From: Novosphingobium sp. Chol11
GTDB lineage: Bacteria; Pseudomonadota; Alphaproteobacteria; Sphingomonadales; Sphingomonadaceae
Direction: 5' to 3'
Length of the DNA stretch: 35,728 bases
NCBI RefSeq assembly: GCF_900218065.1
Contig: NZ_OBMU01000004.1
Span: 104,183 to 139,910, forward strand
This document shows, piece after piece, positions 15,716 to 24,112 of this stretch. Made by a program: the position numbers and the translations under genes. Under the pieces are notes generated by a model. That model was not told where the DNA came from and made no database searches. It saw nothing but the letters and a program-made list of their open reading frames with translations. How positions within the stretch are numbered: position 1 is the stretch's first letter; each line of letters starts with the position of its first letter.

Positions 15716-16720
15716 ATGGCTATGACTTCCTCCCCTCCCCTGCCCGATCTTGTCGCTTATGCCGCAGCCCAGGCGGCGCTGGTCCGTATCGAGGAGCGGC
15801 TGCGGCTAAGCCCGGTGCGCCGGCCCTGGCGCGCGCGCATGGCGTGGACCGAGCGTCAGGCGCTGGCGGCGATCGATGCCTGCGACCTGGCCGCAGACGC
15901 GCTCCGCGTCGATAGCCGCGGCCGCGTGCAGACCAGCGCCTATGACCTCACCCACTGGAAAGCCGCGATCGGCGCGCCGGTCACCCTCGCCACGCTGCGC
16001 GGTGACCCTGCCGGGCTGCTCGCCTGGCTTGCCGGTGATGCTCCGTTGGTGCGCGATCGGGAGGATGGGCTGGCGGCGATCGCCCGCTGGCAAGCGGCGT
16101 GCGCAGCGCTCCCCCCTGCCCCGCCTTTGCTCCACGCGGCACGCATCGCGGCATTGTGGCGACAGAATGCGCCGCTGGGGAAGGGCGACGTCGTCGCCAG
16201 CCTGCTGATCGGCGACCGCTGGGGTCCGGGGCGCTGGACAGGGTCGATCGGCGGGCTGACCGCGCTCGGGCTGCAGCACGGCGGGGCCTCATGGAAGGTG
16301 GCGCGCGGCGCCGCGCTCGATCGGCTCTGGCTAGCCGCGATCCGCGCCGGTGCCGAAGCGCATTGCGAGACCGAGATACGGCTGCGTGGCTATGCCCAGC
16401 GCGCGGCGGGTGTTCTGGCGCGGCGGCGGCGCTTGGGCCGGTTGAAGGAGGTGATCCTGTTTGCGATGGCGCGGCCGGCGGTGACCAGCGCCGCGGTCGC
16501 GCGGCAGCTGGATCTAACCTCGGCCGGGGCGATCAAGCTGCTGACCCTTGCCGTCGATGAAGGTCTGCTGGTTGAGCGCAGCGGACAGGCGAGCTATCGC
16601 TCTTATGCGATTCCGGTGAGCGCCCCCTCCCCTGCCCCCGCCGGATCGCGCAGCGGCCCGTTCGATGGCGATATTTGGACGGACGAGGGCGAAAATGCGA
16701 GCTTCTCAGAGCCTGCGTGA
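15716..16720 (+). CDS. DUF1612/HTH-domain protein (plasmid-associated)
   Basis: 334 residues. The pattern resembles the plasmid-borne DUF1612 plus helix-turn-helix family common in rhizobia and sphingomonads: an N-terminal RPWRARMAWTERQALAAIDA block, a middle LAALWRQNAPLGKGDVVASLLIGDRWGPGRW block, and a C-terminal winged HTH (about 246-297: ILFAMARPAVTSAAVARQLDLTSAGAIKLL). The HTH suggests DNA binding; the role of the rest is unknown. The start is not certain: there is no strong SD, and ATG 15722 two codons on is possible. It is divergent from the recombinase and may regulate it or take part in the same cassette. Confidence 0.65.
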   Translation: MAMTSSPPLPDLVAYAAAQAALVRIEERLRLSPVRRPWRARMAWTERQALAAIDACDLAADALRVDSRGRVQTSAYDLTHWKAAIGAPVTLATLRGDPAGLLAWLAGDAPLVRDREDGLAAIARWQAACAALPPAPPLLHAARIAALWRQNAPLGKGDVVASLLIGDRWGPGRWTGSIGGLTALGLQHGGASWKVARGAALDRLWLAAIRAGAEAHCETEIRLRGYAQRAAGVLARRRRLGRLKEVILFAMARPAVTSAAVARQLDLTSAGAIKLLTLAVDEGLLVERSGQASYRSYAIPVSAPSPAPAGSRSGPFDGDIWTDEGENASFSEPA

Positions 16721-17421
16721 GAGGGAAAATGGTCCGCGGACAGGGTTCGGTATCGGGCAACCGCGATGACGCTCTACGGGCTTCTGAGAGCAGTTTAGGA
16801 GCATTTCACGCTTTGTTCACCTAGAGTGGTGCTCGGCAGCCATGATTGCGTCGTTTCCCGACAGATCTAAGGGCGTGACTTCGGACTTTGCTGATCCATG
16901 CCCCTTCGCCCCGAGTGGGCGATCGGCCAGGCGAGCCGCGGAGATACAATGAATTGTGCAACAGAGCATTTCAGTCGTGCTCATTGGCATGTGCTACCAA
17001 ACGTCAACGACGAGTTGTCGATACTCCCCGCCTTCAGTGCATTAACGACGAGCCCTTTCAGCAGCCCCTCAACCGAGCACGCGAGAGGACAATTAGTGTC
17101 ACTCGACCCGTGTGGGCACCGCGGCGGGCCTGAAGCAGAGGAGATTGTGCGCGAAGACTATGCGCGCTTTAGATGGTTCCCTCGCCTCCGACAGCTGTCC
17201 CCTTGGAGTTTCGTGGAGATGAACTCTTCGCATGGTCACTCAGAGAGTGGCTGCGCCTGCCGGTGGTCTAGCCTTAAATGGAGTACTTTCCTCTCTCTTC
17301 CCTAAAACGAAAATTTCACAATCCGCCGCAGGCGTAGGCGTTAATGTGTTATACCTTAAAGTTAGAAGGTTAACGACGCGTGCGGCGCTGAGAAACGATG
17401 GAAAACCGGCGATTCGTGAAC

Positions 17422-17430
17422 TGTGGATAG
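17422..17430 (+). other. DnaA-like box next to the first iteron
   Basis: TGTGGATAG differs at the last base from the consensus TGTGGATAA. A second, GGTGGATAA at 17526-17534, flanks the iterons on the other side. Together they bracket the repeats as in many iteron origins. Confidence 0.5.
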
Positions 17431-17432
17431 AA

Positions 17433-17510
17433 TCTAATAACACGCTGATCCAAGTCTGATAGCACGCTGCTGAGATTCTAAAAACACGACGCCTCATGTC
17501 TGATAGCACG
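17433..17510 (+). repeat. Four iterons of the replication origin
   Basis: TCTAATAACACG (17433), TCTGATAGCACG (17455), TCTAAAAACACG (17477) and TCTGATAGCACG (17499). The consensus is TCTRATARCACG with exact 22-bp spacing, two helical turns, so an initiator would bind one DNA face. The intervening bases are not conserved. The cluster lies about 870 bases past the repA stop codon. Binding by RepA is inferred. Confidence 0.85.
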
Positions 17511-17655
17511 TTCGTCTTTTTGGGCGGTGGATAATTGCAGGTGGGTCAGCCTTTCGACGCCTATTCGGATAGGACGGTTAGTGTTTCGATTTGCTTTTCA
17601 GCGATCGAGCCCAAACCAAAATTTCGTATCGGCCGGGTTGATCAAATTTGAGCGT

Positions 17656-17704
17656 GTTATCGGGAATGTGGTCCGCGCATGTCGTCGTGGTATTGGGAAT
17701 GCGG
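17656..17704 (+). repeat. Pair of 16-bp near-direct repeats 33 bp apart
   Basis: GTTATCGGGAATGTGG (17656-17671) and GGTATTGGGAATGCGG (17689-17704) differ at three positions. The 33-bp period equals three helical turns. Possible extra initiator or ParB site; only two copies were found. Confidence 0.4.
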
Positions 17705-18378
17705 CTTCGGCCGCCCTACCCTTACAAGGACTGCTAAGACCATGTTGCTCTCGTCCTCTTCATCCCAGACACCACTGCCGACGAACAGCGCCGCAGAGGT
17801 GGCGACGTTTTCCTGAAGCCGACGTGTTTTAGGAATCATCTGAGCTGCCCGCTCGTCGTTAAAGCTACGTGAGGACCGAGCCCGAATTTGATCTAATTGT
17901 TGCGATAACCGCTGCCAAATGTCGATTCCTGAAAACACGATGGCAGGATGGACGCAGCTCGTCTTAGCGAAAGATCATCAAGATGCATGAGGATGAGGCT
18001 GACCAGTTCCTTGCCTCATGATTGGAAGATTCCGAAGCAACATTACCAATGATCGAGTTTCAGTGCGACGGGAGGCAGAGGCCCAGCTGGCCGTACATTC
18101 CTCGAGGTAGATGCCTAAAAAAATCGAACTTTACCTCGGCGTAGACTTATCGGCACTCTTGCTACGACTGGTGAGCGTTGCTGCGTTTCACTCCGGCATC
18201 TTCGTTCAATGAAGGGAGCAATGAAACGCCATACCAGTCTTTGAAGGGGCCAAGGCTTATATGTCGCGGGCAGACTCCGGTTTACGTGGCGCCACAGCGT
18301 ACAGCGGGCAACACGTTTTGGATCTTCGCCGCGACCGCGATTTTCAAGAGGCGCCGCCCGCTTGATAGCTCTCGAGCC

Positions 18379-19722
18379 TCAGAAACCCGGAAGATTATAT
18401 TTGTTGCGCTCGTGATGCTTCTTCATGAACCCATAAAAGCGTTTCGAATAATTTCTCGGCATTTCGCCAGGATTACTATTTAGGAACGCATCAAATTGCT
18501 TGATCAGGACGTCCAAGTCCCAACCGGGGCATTCAGCTTTGATCGCCGTATAGGTTTCGGGATCAAGAACCTCATGAGCCCGCCCACCGCGGCGTTTCGG
18601 TGTCGATGCAGCGGCTGCGGCGTAGCTCAGATCATGCGGGTCGCTACTGGGCTGGGGCTCGACAACCTTAAAGCCAGAAATCACGCGCTGAACCAGCTTG
18701 CGCGTTAGGCTTGGATCAACGATTTCCTGAGCCACAACTTCTGCTGGCTGCTTAGGTGTCTGGTTGACGGGGGCAGGGGACCTAGTGCTCGTTGGCGAGC
18801 GAGCAGGGGAGGGGAGGCGACTCCGGTTGCGGGGCGCGAGTTCCTGATGGCCCTCCAAATAGCGACGCATTACCATCTTGAGTTTGGGGCGCGGCGTTTC
18901 GGCGCCGATTACTTCCAGACTGATCTCAGGCAGAGTGTTGGCACGCGCGAGTTCGAGAATCTTGTTCTTGAATGAGGGAAGGGAGCTTTCACTGCCACTC
19001 TTTTGATGCAACGTTTCAAAGCCGATTGTAAATCCTTCGGCACCGTTCCCGCCGGCGTGTTTGCGGCTGGCCCGGTATAGCCATTTCCCCAAACCGCTTG
19101 TGATTTCGAAATAGAGAGGGGAGATAGCGAGAACGTTTCGCCTATCCATGACCCCGTCGAAGAACCACTTCGATAATGTGATCTCCATCCCCAGCGATCG
19201 CTGTGTCCGTTCGTCGACTAGATGAGTGTAACTATCAATCCATGAGAACGTTGTCTCGCGGGTTTTGGAATTGGCTCGAATGTTAGTTTTAATCGTCGTC
19301 GCCTGAAGGCGATCGAGAGCACCGATCAGCCGCTCATAGGCTCGACCGCTGACTCCCCAGCAGATCCGTTTTAGAAGGTCGCCGGGCTGGAGTCGGATCG
19401 TAGGCGAGAGATCATTTTCGCCCCGCTCGCGCAGCTCGTTCAAGTGAGACGCGAGATAGATCATTATGTCAGCGTCCCAAATGGTAGCCATCCCGTATTC
19501 TGGGTTGGCAGAGACATGGACTGTAACCTGCTTATCCGGACTCACATATTCGATTGGCTTCAGGCGCTTCTTCTTCGACAGGCTGAAGAAGGGGCGCTGC
19601 ATCGTCTCCTGGTAATCTCGCAAAGAAATATCGCTGAAATCGGGGAGCGTGAAAAACATTTCAAACTGGACGCGGCGTCCGCCGACCATGGTAGGCGATG
19701 TCTCCATATTTGGGTTCGTCAT
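18379..19722 (-). CDS. repA: Plasmid replication initiator (RPA family)
   Basis: 447 residues. The core (about 10-290) matches the replication initiator protein A family: VQFEMFFTLPDFSDISLRDYQETMQRPFFSL, QVTVHVSANPEYGMATIWDADIMIYLASHL, then LLKRICWG and LGKWLYRASRKHAGG. A Pro/Ser/Arg-rich linker (about 300-335) leads to a small C-terminal domain. It should bind the iterons at 17433-17510 and open the origin. The frame can be read from GTG 19734, but ATG 19722 is the more likely start. It follows parA-parB on the same strand with a 109-base gap, giving the order parA-parB-repA. A hairpin overlaps its ribosome site. Confidence 0.9.
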   Translation of the reverse strand: MTNPNMETSPTMVGGRRVQFEMFFTLPDFSDISLRDYQETMQRPFFSLSKKKRLKPIEYVSPDKQVTVHVSANPEYGMATIWDADIMIYLASHLNELRERGENDLSPTIRLQPGDLLKRICWGVSGRAYERLIGALDRLQATTIKTNIRANSKTRETTFSWIDSYTHLVDERTQRSLGMEITLSKWFFDGVMDRRNVLAISPLYFEITSGLGKWLYRASRKHAGGNGAEGFTIGFETLHQKSGSESSLPSFKNKILELARANTLPEISLEVIGAETPRPKLKMVMRRYLEGHQELAPRNRSRLPSPARSPTSTRSPAPVNQTPKQPAEVVAQEIVDPSLTRKLVQRVISGFKVVEPQPSSDPHDLSYAAAAASTPKRRGGRAHEVLDPETYTAIKAECPGWDLDVLIKQFDAFLNSNPGEMPRNYSKRFYGFMKKHHERNKYNLPGF

Positions 19723-19726
19723 GCCA

Positions 19727-19744
19727 TGTCCCACGCGCGGGACA
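19727..19744 (-). promoter_or_regulatory. Hairpin over the repA ribosome-binding region
   Basis: In the transcript TGTCCC-GCGCGT-GGGACA ends four bases before the repA ATG, and the only SD-like bases (GGGA) lie in its 3' arm. Folding would limit RepA synthesis; the same palindrome could be a RepA operator. Confidence 0.5.
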
Positions 19745-19831
19745 AAGGCGCTAAGTTATTGAAATTACGAGCATAATCGAGGTTTTTCAGAGTGGCGAGA
19801 CTACTGAATTCCCAGGCGGATACGACCGTCA

Positions 19832-20839
19832 TTACCGACCAGACCTCTTCAAAATTTTAGCCCTCTCGATTAGGGGCCTCAGTGCCTCAAGGATGTCGTC
19901 CGGAGATAGATCCGTGGGATTGATTGTGATCGTGAGCCCTCGGGCCCTATCGCGGTCGACCTGACCGATCGTCGATCCTTTCGCCTCTATCGAGGTCTTC
20001 TGTACCCGGCCGGTGCGGCTCGTCGTCGCCTTAACGAGACGGGCCACGACATCGGCGCCGCTGATCGGTTCCTCATCGCCGGATTGCCGAAAGCTCTGCT
20101 CGGCGGCAATCTCCTTCGCGGCTGCTTCCATCTTCTCACGGAGCGCTGAATTGCGAATGGCGGGAAGGAGCTTGTCGCCATGGCGAACCTGCAGGTCCAT
20201 CGGCGAACTGAACGCACTGACGATCGATTGGGGGATCTCGGTGAGGCCAATATAACGAGACAACATCGACTTGGAGAGCTTCACGCGATCTGCGAGGCGG
20301 GCTTGGACGCCATCGTAATAAGCTTCAACGGCCGCCTTGTAATTCATACCCCGCTCGAGATCGGAGATGTCCTCGCGCTCGCGATTTTCGATGTCAGCAA
20401 GCCTGAAGGCGGCTTCATCGTCGAGATCCTCGATGATCGCCACCAACTCGATGTCAGGATAATGGTTGGCATTTAGCCAGGAAATCGCCCAGTGGCGCCG
20501 CGTACCTATGACCAGCTCATATTCGAGAGCAGCGTTCTTCGTGCGACGAACGACGACGGGGATTCGGTTGCCATTCTCCGCCTGAATTGAATCAATTAGG
20601 CTCCGAACACGATCTTCGGTGAGCAGCGCATAGTCGCGCGCATTTCCCGGCCAGATCGAACACTCCGAAGGCTTTAGCCGAATCGTCGGACGCTTCACCA
20701 TTCGAGCAGCTTCTGTGAAGCCCTCAAGCCGGCGCGCAGTGAACGTGCGCGCCGCTCCGCTTTGTGTTACTTCGACCTCGGGTGCGCGCTCGGGCGCTGG
20801 CGCCGCAAGTGCTTCACCGATCAGAGAACGCCGGCTCAT
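19832..20839 (-). CDS. parB: ParB family partition protein
   Basis: 335 residues. Near the N-terminus MSRRSLIGEAL fits a ParA-contact segment. The CTP-binding ParB/Srx domain (about 51-165) has GTRRHW (112-117) and ENREREDIS (151-159), followed by a helix-turn-helix (about 179-200, ARLADRVKLSKSMLSRYIGL) for the centromere. A dimerising C-terminus ends the protein. ATG overlaps the parA stop by four bases (ATGA), showing translational coupling. It would load onto parS; no obvious parS was identified, so the site may lie in 22036-22762 or the origin region. Confidence 0.93.
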   Translation of the reverse strand: MSRRSLIGEALAAPAPERAPEVEVTQSGAARTFTARRLEGFTEAARMVKRPTIRLKPSECSIWPGNARDYALLTEDRVRSLIDSIQAENGNRIPVVVRRTKNAALEYELVIGTRRHWAISWLNANHYPDIELVAIIEDLDDEAAFRLADIENREREDISDLERGMNYKAAVEAYYDGVQARLADRVKLSKSMLSRYIGLTEIPQSIVSAFSSPMDLQVRHGDKLLPAIRNSALREKMEAAAKEIAAEQSFRQSGDEEPISGADVVARLVKATTSRTGRVQKTSIEAKGSTIGQVDRDRARGLTITINPTDLSPDDILEALRPLIERAKILKRSGR

Positions 20840-22035
20840 GCTGCGACACTCGCGACGGTGTCATTGGCGCGCTTCGAAATGCTTTGAGACGGCCACTGCT
20901 CGCGAATTTGTTGAAGAACCTCGTTGAACACGGAATCGAGATTGTCACGGCACCGCTGATAGGTCGCATGTGCAGCGGACGGCTTGCTCTCGTAAATCGA
21001 GCGGAATGCCTGAGTGGCGTTCTTGATCTCCTCGGAGGCCAAGATGGGTTGGCTCAAGAGGAAGTTCGCGTAGGTCGCCTGCATCATCTTCCACATATCG
21101 GCCTCGCCGGGCTTACTTGGTGTGTAAGTCGAGCAAACCACCCGAATAAAGCCGTAATCAACAGGTGTACCATTCTCTTCAAGAATCTCGATGTTGTCTG
21201 CAATCGTATCCATAAAATGGATTGTCGACAAATAATCGAGCTGTCGCGCTGGAACAGGGACTAGGAGACCGGTTGCGGCGGCCATCACATTCAAGCCCAA
21301 AAAGCCCATAGCCGGCGGTGGATCGAGTACGATAACATCGAAGTCTCTGATGATGCTTTGGATGCCGATGCGCAGTCGTTGCAACCCCTCACGGACAGCC
21401 TGACCGCCTTCACGCAACGTAGCGGTTAGGTCCCACTCGGCATCTTGAAGCCCCAAGCTGGATGGAACGATCTTGATCGTCGGCCATGCGGTCGCATGGA
21501 TGGCTTGGCGGAAGTCATCAAAGGTGCTTCGCGGTGACAAAAAGTTACCTAGGGTCTTCTCCTCATCGAAGAGAGTCTCCGGCTGAATGTCGAACATTGT
21601 GGTAGTCGAAGCTTGCGGGTCGCAGTCGATGACGAGAACGCTGTATCCATGGAGCGCCAGATAATCCGCAAAATGCTTCGTGATCGTGCTTTTACCTACG
21701 CCGCCTTTGAAGTTCTGCACAGCGACCACTACGGCGTCTTCATCTGCAGCCTTGCCGGGATGGATGTGCAGCGTTTCACGAATGGTAGTCAGATCTTCGA
21801 GCGTATAATAGCGACGTCCATTGCCAAGCTGCTTTGGAGGAGCGAGCCTTCCTTCCTTCTCAGCCTTTGCAAGCGCCTCGGGCGTGCGTCCGACCAGTTC
21901 CGCTGCTGCGGTCGGTCCGAAGGTGAGGTCCAGAACCTTCCGATCCTCGGGTTTGAACACGACGGACTTAACTCGATCGCGCATCATCTCGCACGAGCGA
22001 GTCATCGTCCGAAGTGTGTTTACGGTATACGACAT
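20836..22035 (-). CDS. parA: ParA family partition ATPase
   Basis: 399 residues. The N-terminal ~95 residues hold a MerR-like HTH (GPTAAAELVGRTPEALAKAEKEGRL) typical of type Ia ParA that represses its own operon. The deviant Walker A motif is KGGVGKST (110-117) and the second switch is DCDPQAS (137-143). It drives plasmid segregation with ParB. AGGGGG about 8-13 bases before the ATG supports the start. It is the first gene of the parA-parB-repA block. Confidence 0.94.
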   Translation of the reverse strand: MSYTVNTLRTMTRSCEMMRDRVKSVVFKPEDRKVLDLTFGPTAAAELVGRTPEALAKAEKEGRLAPPKQLGNGRRYYTLEDLTTIRETLHIHPGKAADEDAVVVAVQNFKGGVGKSTITKHFADYLALHGYSVLVIDCDPQASTTTMFDIQPETLFDEEKTLGNFLSPRSTFDDFRQAIHATAWPTIKIVPSSLGLQDAEWDLTATLREGGQAVREGLQRLRIGIQSIIRDFDVIVLDPPPAMGFLGLNVMAAATGLLVPVPARQLDYLSTIHFMDTIADNIEILEENGTPVDYGFIRVVCSTYTPSKPGEADMWKMMQATYANFLLSQPILASEEIKNATQAFRSIYESKPSAAHATYQRCRDNLDSVFNEVLQQIREQWPSQSISKRANDTVASVAA

Positions 22036-22762
22036 CTTCGTGCCCCCTTTGGATCAAGCCACCTTTGACCCAGTTCGTATTCCATGCCCTAAAATAAGCT
22101 CAAAAGTCAAACCGATGCATGATCTGGCACGCGATATCCTAATCTCTACCTCCTCCGATGCAAGCTTGGGATCGAACCCCGACGCCGGCTTCACGAGCCT
22201 CAGAGCTGGGCCTCCTGAGCAGCAGACAGCCGGTGCCACCCGCATCGGCGGTCTCCGTTCGCAGGTCATGGGACGCTCCGCCAGGATACGCGATCGGCTG
22301 TACTGCCGTCGAATACGACCCAATCAATCCTCTCTCGTTGAGCAGTCCGCTGGCTGGGTAAGCGGATTAACTTGCAGGCCTCGCCCGGAGCGGCGCAACC
22401 GTGCCGTCAAAGGCTGATGTTGTGTCAGCCCCCACTCCAGCCAGCACTCTGTGACGTTCAACCGGCTGGCTTGCCCATCGTAGTCTACAGGCGAGCAGCA
22501 TTCTCGGCGATAGCTCCTGGCGAAATGCATCGCGAGGCAGGGGCGCCTCCTACGACTCCAGGAGTAGAACATTGGCGTCGGCGTCCCCTGCCGCGGATAG
22601 CTATAGTGAAACCAGCGGCTTTAGTACCCGGCGCATCAGGTGCGGCCGAGGCAAAGCTTGCACGTCTGCCATGGACGCTGCCAACTTGGATGTTGCAGCG
22701 GTGATAGCCGGAGGTGTGTTGAAGATTACGGCCGCACCTGGATCATTGGCGCAGAATAGTCT
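22036..22762. other. 727-base region upstream of parA
   Basis: No gene supported on either strand: the short frames lack ribosome sites and known patterns. It must hold the parA promoter and marks the boundary between the replicon backbone and the second catabolic locus. No clear operator or parS repeat was found by eye. Confidence 0.55.
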
Positions 22763-23260
22763 TTAGCTCATCGGGCTCGTCGGGTCGCCGCCCTCTGGAT
22801 ATTCGAGCAGCTCGAGATAGAGATCGTCTCCGGGCTGCTCGAAATACATATATGCGATATCGGGGCTCATCCGGGCGCCCCACACCGCTGCATATCCAGC
22901 ATCAATCAGCTTCTTGGACCAGTGATCGATATCATCCACCCGAAAGCGCAGATGATGCACGCCCTCACGCCCGCGCCTGATAAAATCGCCATGGGGAGTG
23001 TCGCCGTCCGACCATTCGATCAGTTCAATTTCGAGCGCGCCGATCCTGCCGAACGCGAACCTGAGCGTGGAATCCGAAGGAGGGCTGCCGCGATAGGAGG
23101 CCTGGCTCGGCCCATAGTCGGTCAGCTTGAACGGCCCGAACAGCGGGGCGTAGAGCCGCATTGCATCCTCCAGGTTCCGGACGACAAAGCCAATCTGATC
23201 CGGCGATGGCAAGCCGAGCGACGCCGTCGAGTGCTGTAGCTGTTCTAAATTGGAGCTCAT
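22763..23260 (-). CDS. VOC family protein (methylmalonyl-CoA epimerase-like)
   Basis: 165 residues, one VOC domain: PDQIGFVVRNLEDAMRLYAPLFGPF, ALEIELIEW, GVHHLRFRVDDID and DLYLELLEY. The pattern resembles methylmalonyl-CoA epimerase and related isomerases. The first metal position (usually HIGI) is QIGF here, while the later His and Glu remain, so the metal site may be altered. AGGAGG 12 bases upstream supports the start. Same strand as the TetR gene upstream, 109 bases away, and opposite to the ADH operon. Probably a catabolic isomerase or ligand-binding protein. Confidence 0.78.
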   Translation of the reverse strand: MSSNLEQLQHSTASLGLPSPDQIGFVVRNLEDAMRLYAPLFGPFKLTDYGPSQASYRGSPPSDSTLRFAFGRIGALEIELIEWSDGDTPHGDFIRRGREGVHHLRFRVDDIDHWSKKLIDAGYAAVWGARMSPDIAYMYFEQPGDDLYLELLEYPEGGDPTSPMS

Positions 23261-23369
23261 GGCTCGTACGTCCTCCTGTCAACTCTCGGTTCGCGAAATG
23301 TCTGGGCACGCCTCAACACGCACTATCAGGTCGACGATAGGCCACCCCCGGACTTGCGCGGAATGTTGA

Positions 23370-24005
23370 TCATCTCGTGTGCGCACCGCGCATGAAGATA
23401 TTGACGGCCAATTCGATCTGCTGCTCCTTTTCTTCCTGTCCTGGGTCGTCGGCGCCGAGCAGCAGCGCCTCGTGAACAAATGCCAGGACCATGGCTACGA
23501 ACAGCCGCGTGCGTCCGGTCTTGCCTTCCATCTCCAAGCCATTGCGACGCAGCCATTGTGCAAGCGGTTCGATCAAATGCAGCGCGTAAACGCGCCTCGC
23601 CTCCGGCATGAATTCGGCGAATTCCTGCTGGTCCTTCAGCAGCAAACGACCCATCTCTAGATGGGCGGGCTCTGATAATCGGGAAGCAAGCGCCAACGCG
23701 AAACGCGCTAGGGCCTCTTGCACATTGGCGCCGTCCTCAGGCGCGAGCACCGGAAATTCAAGCCCTCCCTGCGCCATGCACGCGCGAAAAAGATCGGCCT
23801 TGCTGGCGTGCCACAGGTAAAGCGTCCGCTTCGAGATTCCGGCGGCGAGCGCAATCTCGTCCATCTTTGCATCGCGGAAGCCCTTGGAAAGGAAATGTTT
23901 TCGCGCAACGCGCAACAAGTCAGCCTTCCGGTCAATGGGTAAGGCAGACGGGGCGGCCGGCTCTGCGATTTTACGGGTCGCGTCTGATCTCCGGCTCATC
24001 GGCAT
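23370..24005 (-). CDS. TetR/AcrR family regulator of the ADH-sulfotransferase locus
   Basis: 211 residues from ATG 24005. The TetR HTH is at about 28-75 (LLRVARKHFLSKGFRDAKMDEIALAAGISKRTLYLWHASKADLF). The frame can be read from ATG 24077, but that start would put the first codons inside the operator palindrome at 24052-24077 and would exceed the family length; 24005 is preferred though its SD is weak. It is divergent from the ADH operon, so it probably represses both until an inducer binds. The inducer is unknown. Confidence 0.85.
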   Translation of the reverse strand: MPMSRRSDATRKIAEPAAPSALPIDRKADLLRVARKHFLSKGFRDAKMDEIALAAGISKRTLYLWHASKADLFRACMAQGGLEFPVLAPEDGANVQEALARFALALASRLSEPAHLEMGRLLLKDQQEFAEFMPEARRVYALHLIEPLAQWLRRNGLEMEGKTGRTRLFVAMVLAFVHEALLLGADDPGQEEKEQQIELAVNIFMRGAHTR

Positions 24006-24051
24006 TGTCTGTCTGGCTATCCACGAGTTGGTCCGATCACGCAATGCTTGC

Positions 24052-24077
24052 ATGGGTAAACTCGTGAGTCTACCCAT
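24052..24077. promoter_or_regulatory. TetR-type operator in the divergent promoter
   Basis: A 26-bp near-palindrome: ATGGGTA arms pair with TACCCAT, and an inner ACTC-gt-GAGT is also symmetric; 22 of 26 positions match the reverse complement. It lies 47 bases before the preferred TetR start and 36 bases before the ADH start, as expected for control of both. Confidence 0.75.
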
Positions 24078-24112
24078 AAGAACGATTCGTCGAAGCGCTG
24101 CAGGAGGATGGG

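Larger units (their letters stand above)
16721..18378. other. 1.66-kb non-coding origin region
   Basis: No convincing gene on either strand. It holds the iteron cluster, two DnaA-like boxes, an AT-richer segment (about 17300-17375) and a 33-bp-phased repeat pair, all upstream of the repA 3' end. The remainder shows nothing I recognise. It may contain the partition site. Confidence 0.65.

Noticed and set aside
17657..17938. 93-codon minus-strand frame in the origin region
   Set aside because: Looks protein-like in places but has no SD, no recognised domain and overlaps the repeat pair; kept as non-coding.
22054..22766. Several short frames upstream of parA
   Set aside because: Mutually overlapping, no ribosome sites, arginine/proline-rich content typical of chance frames.
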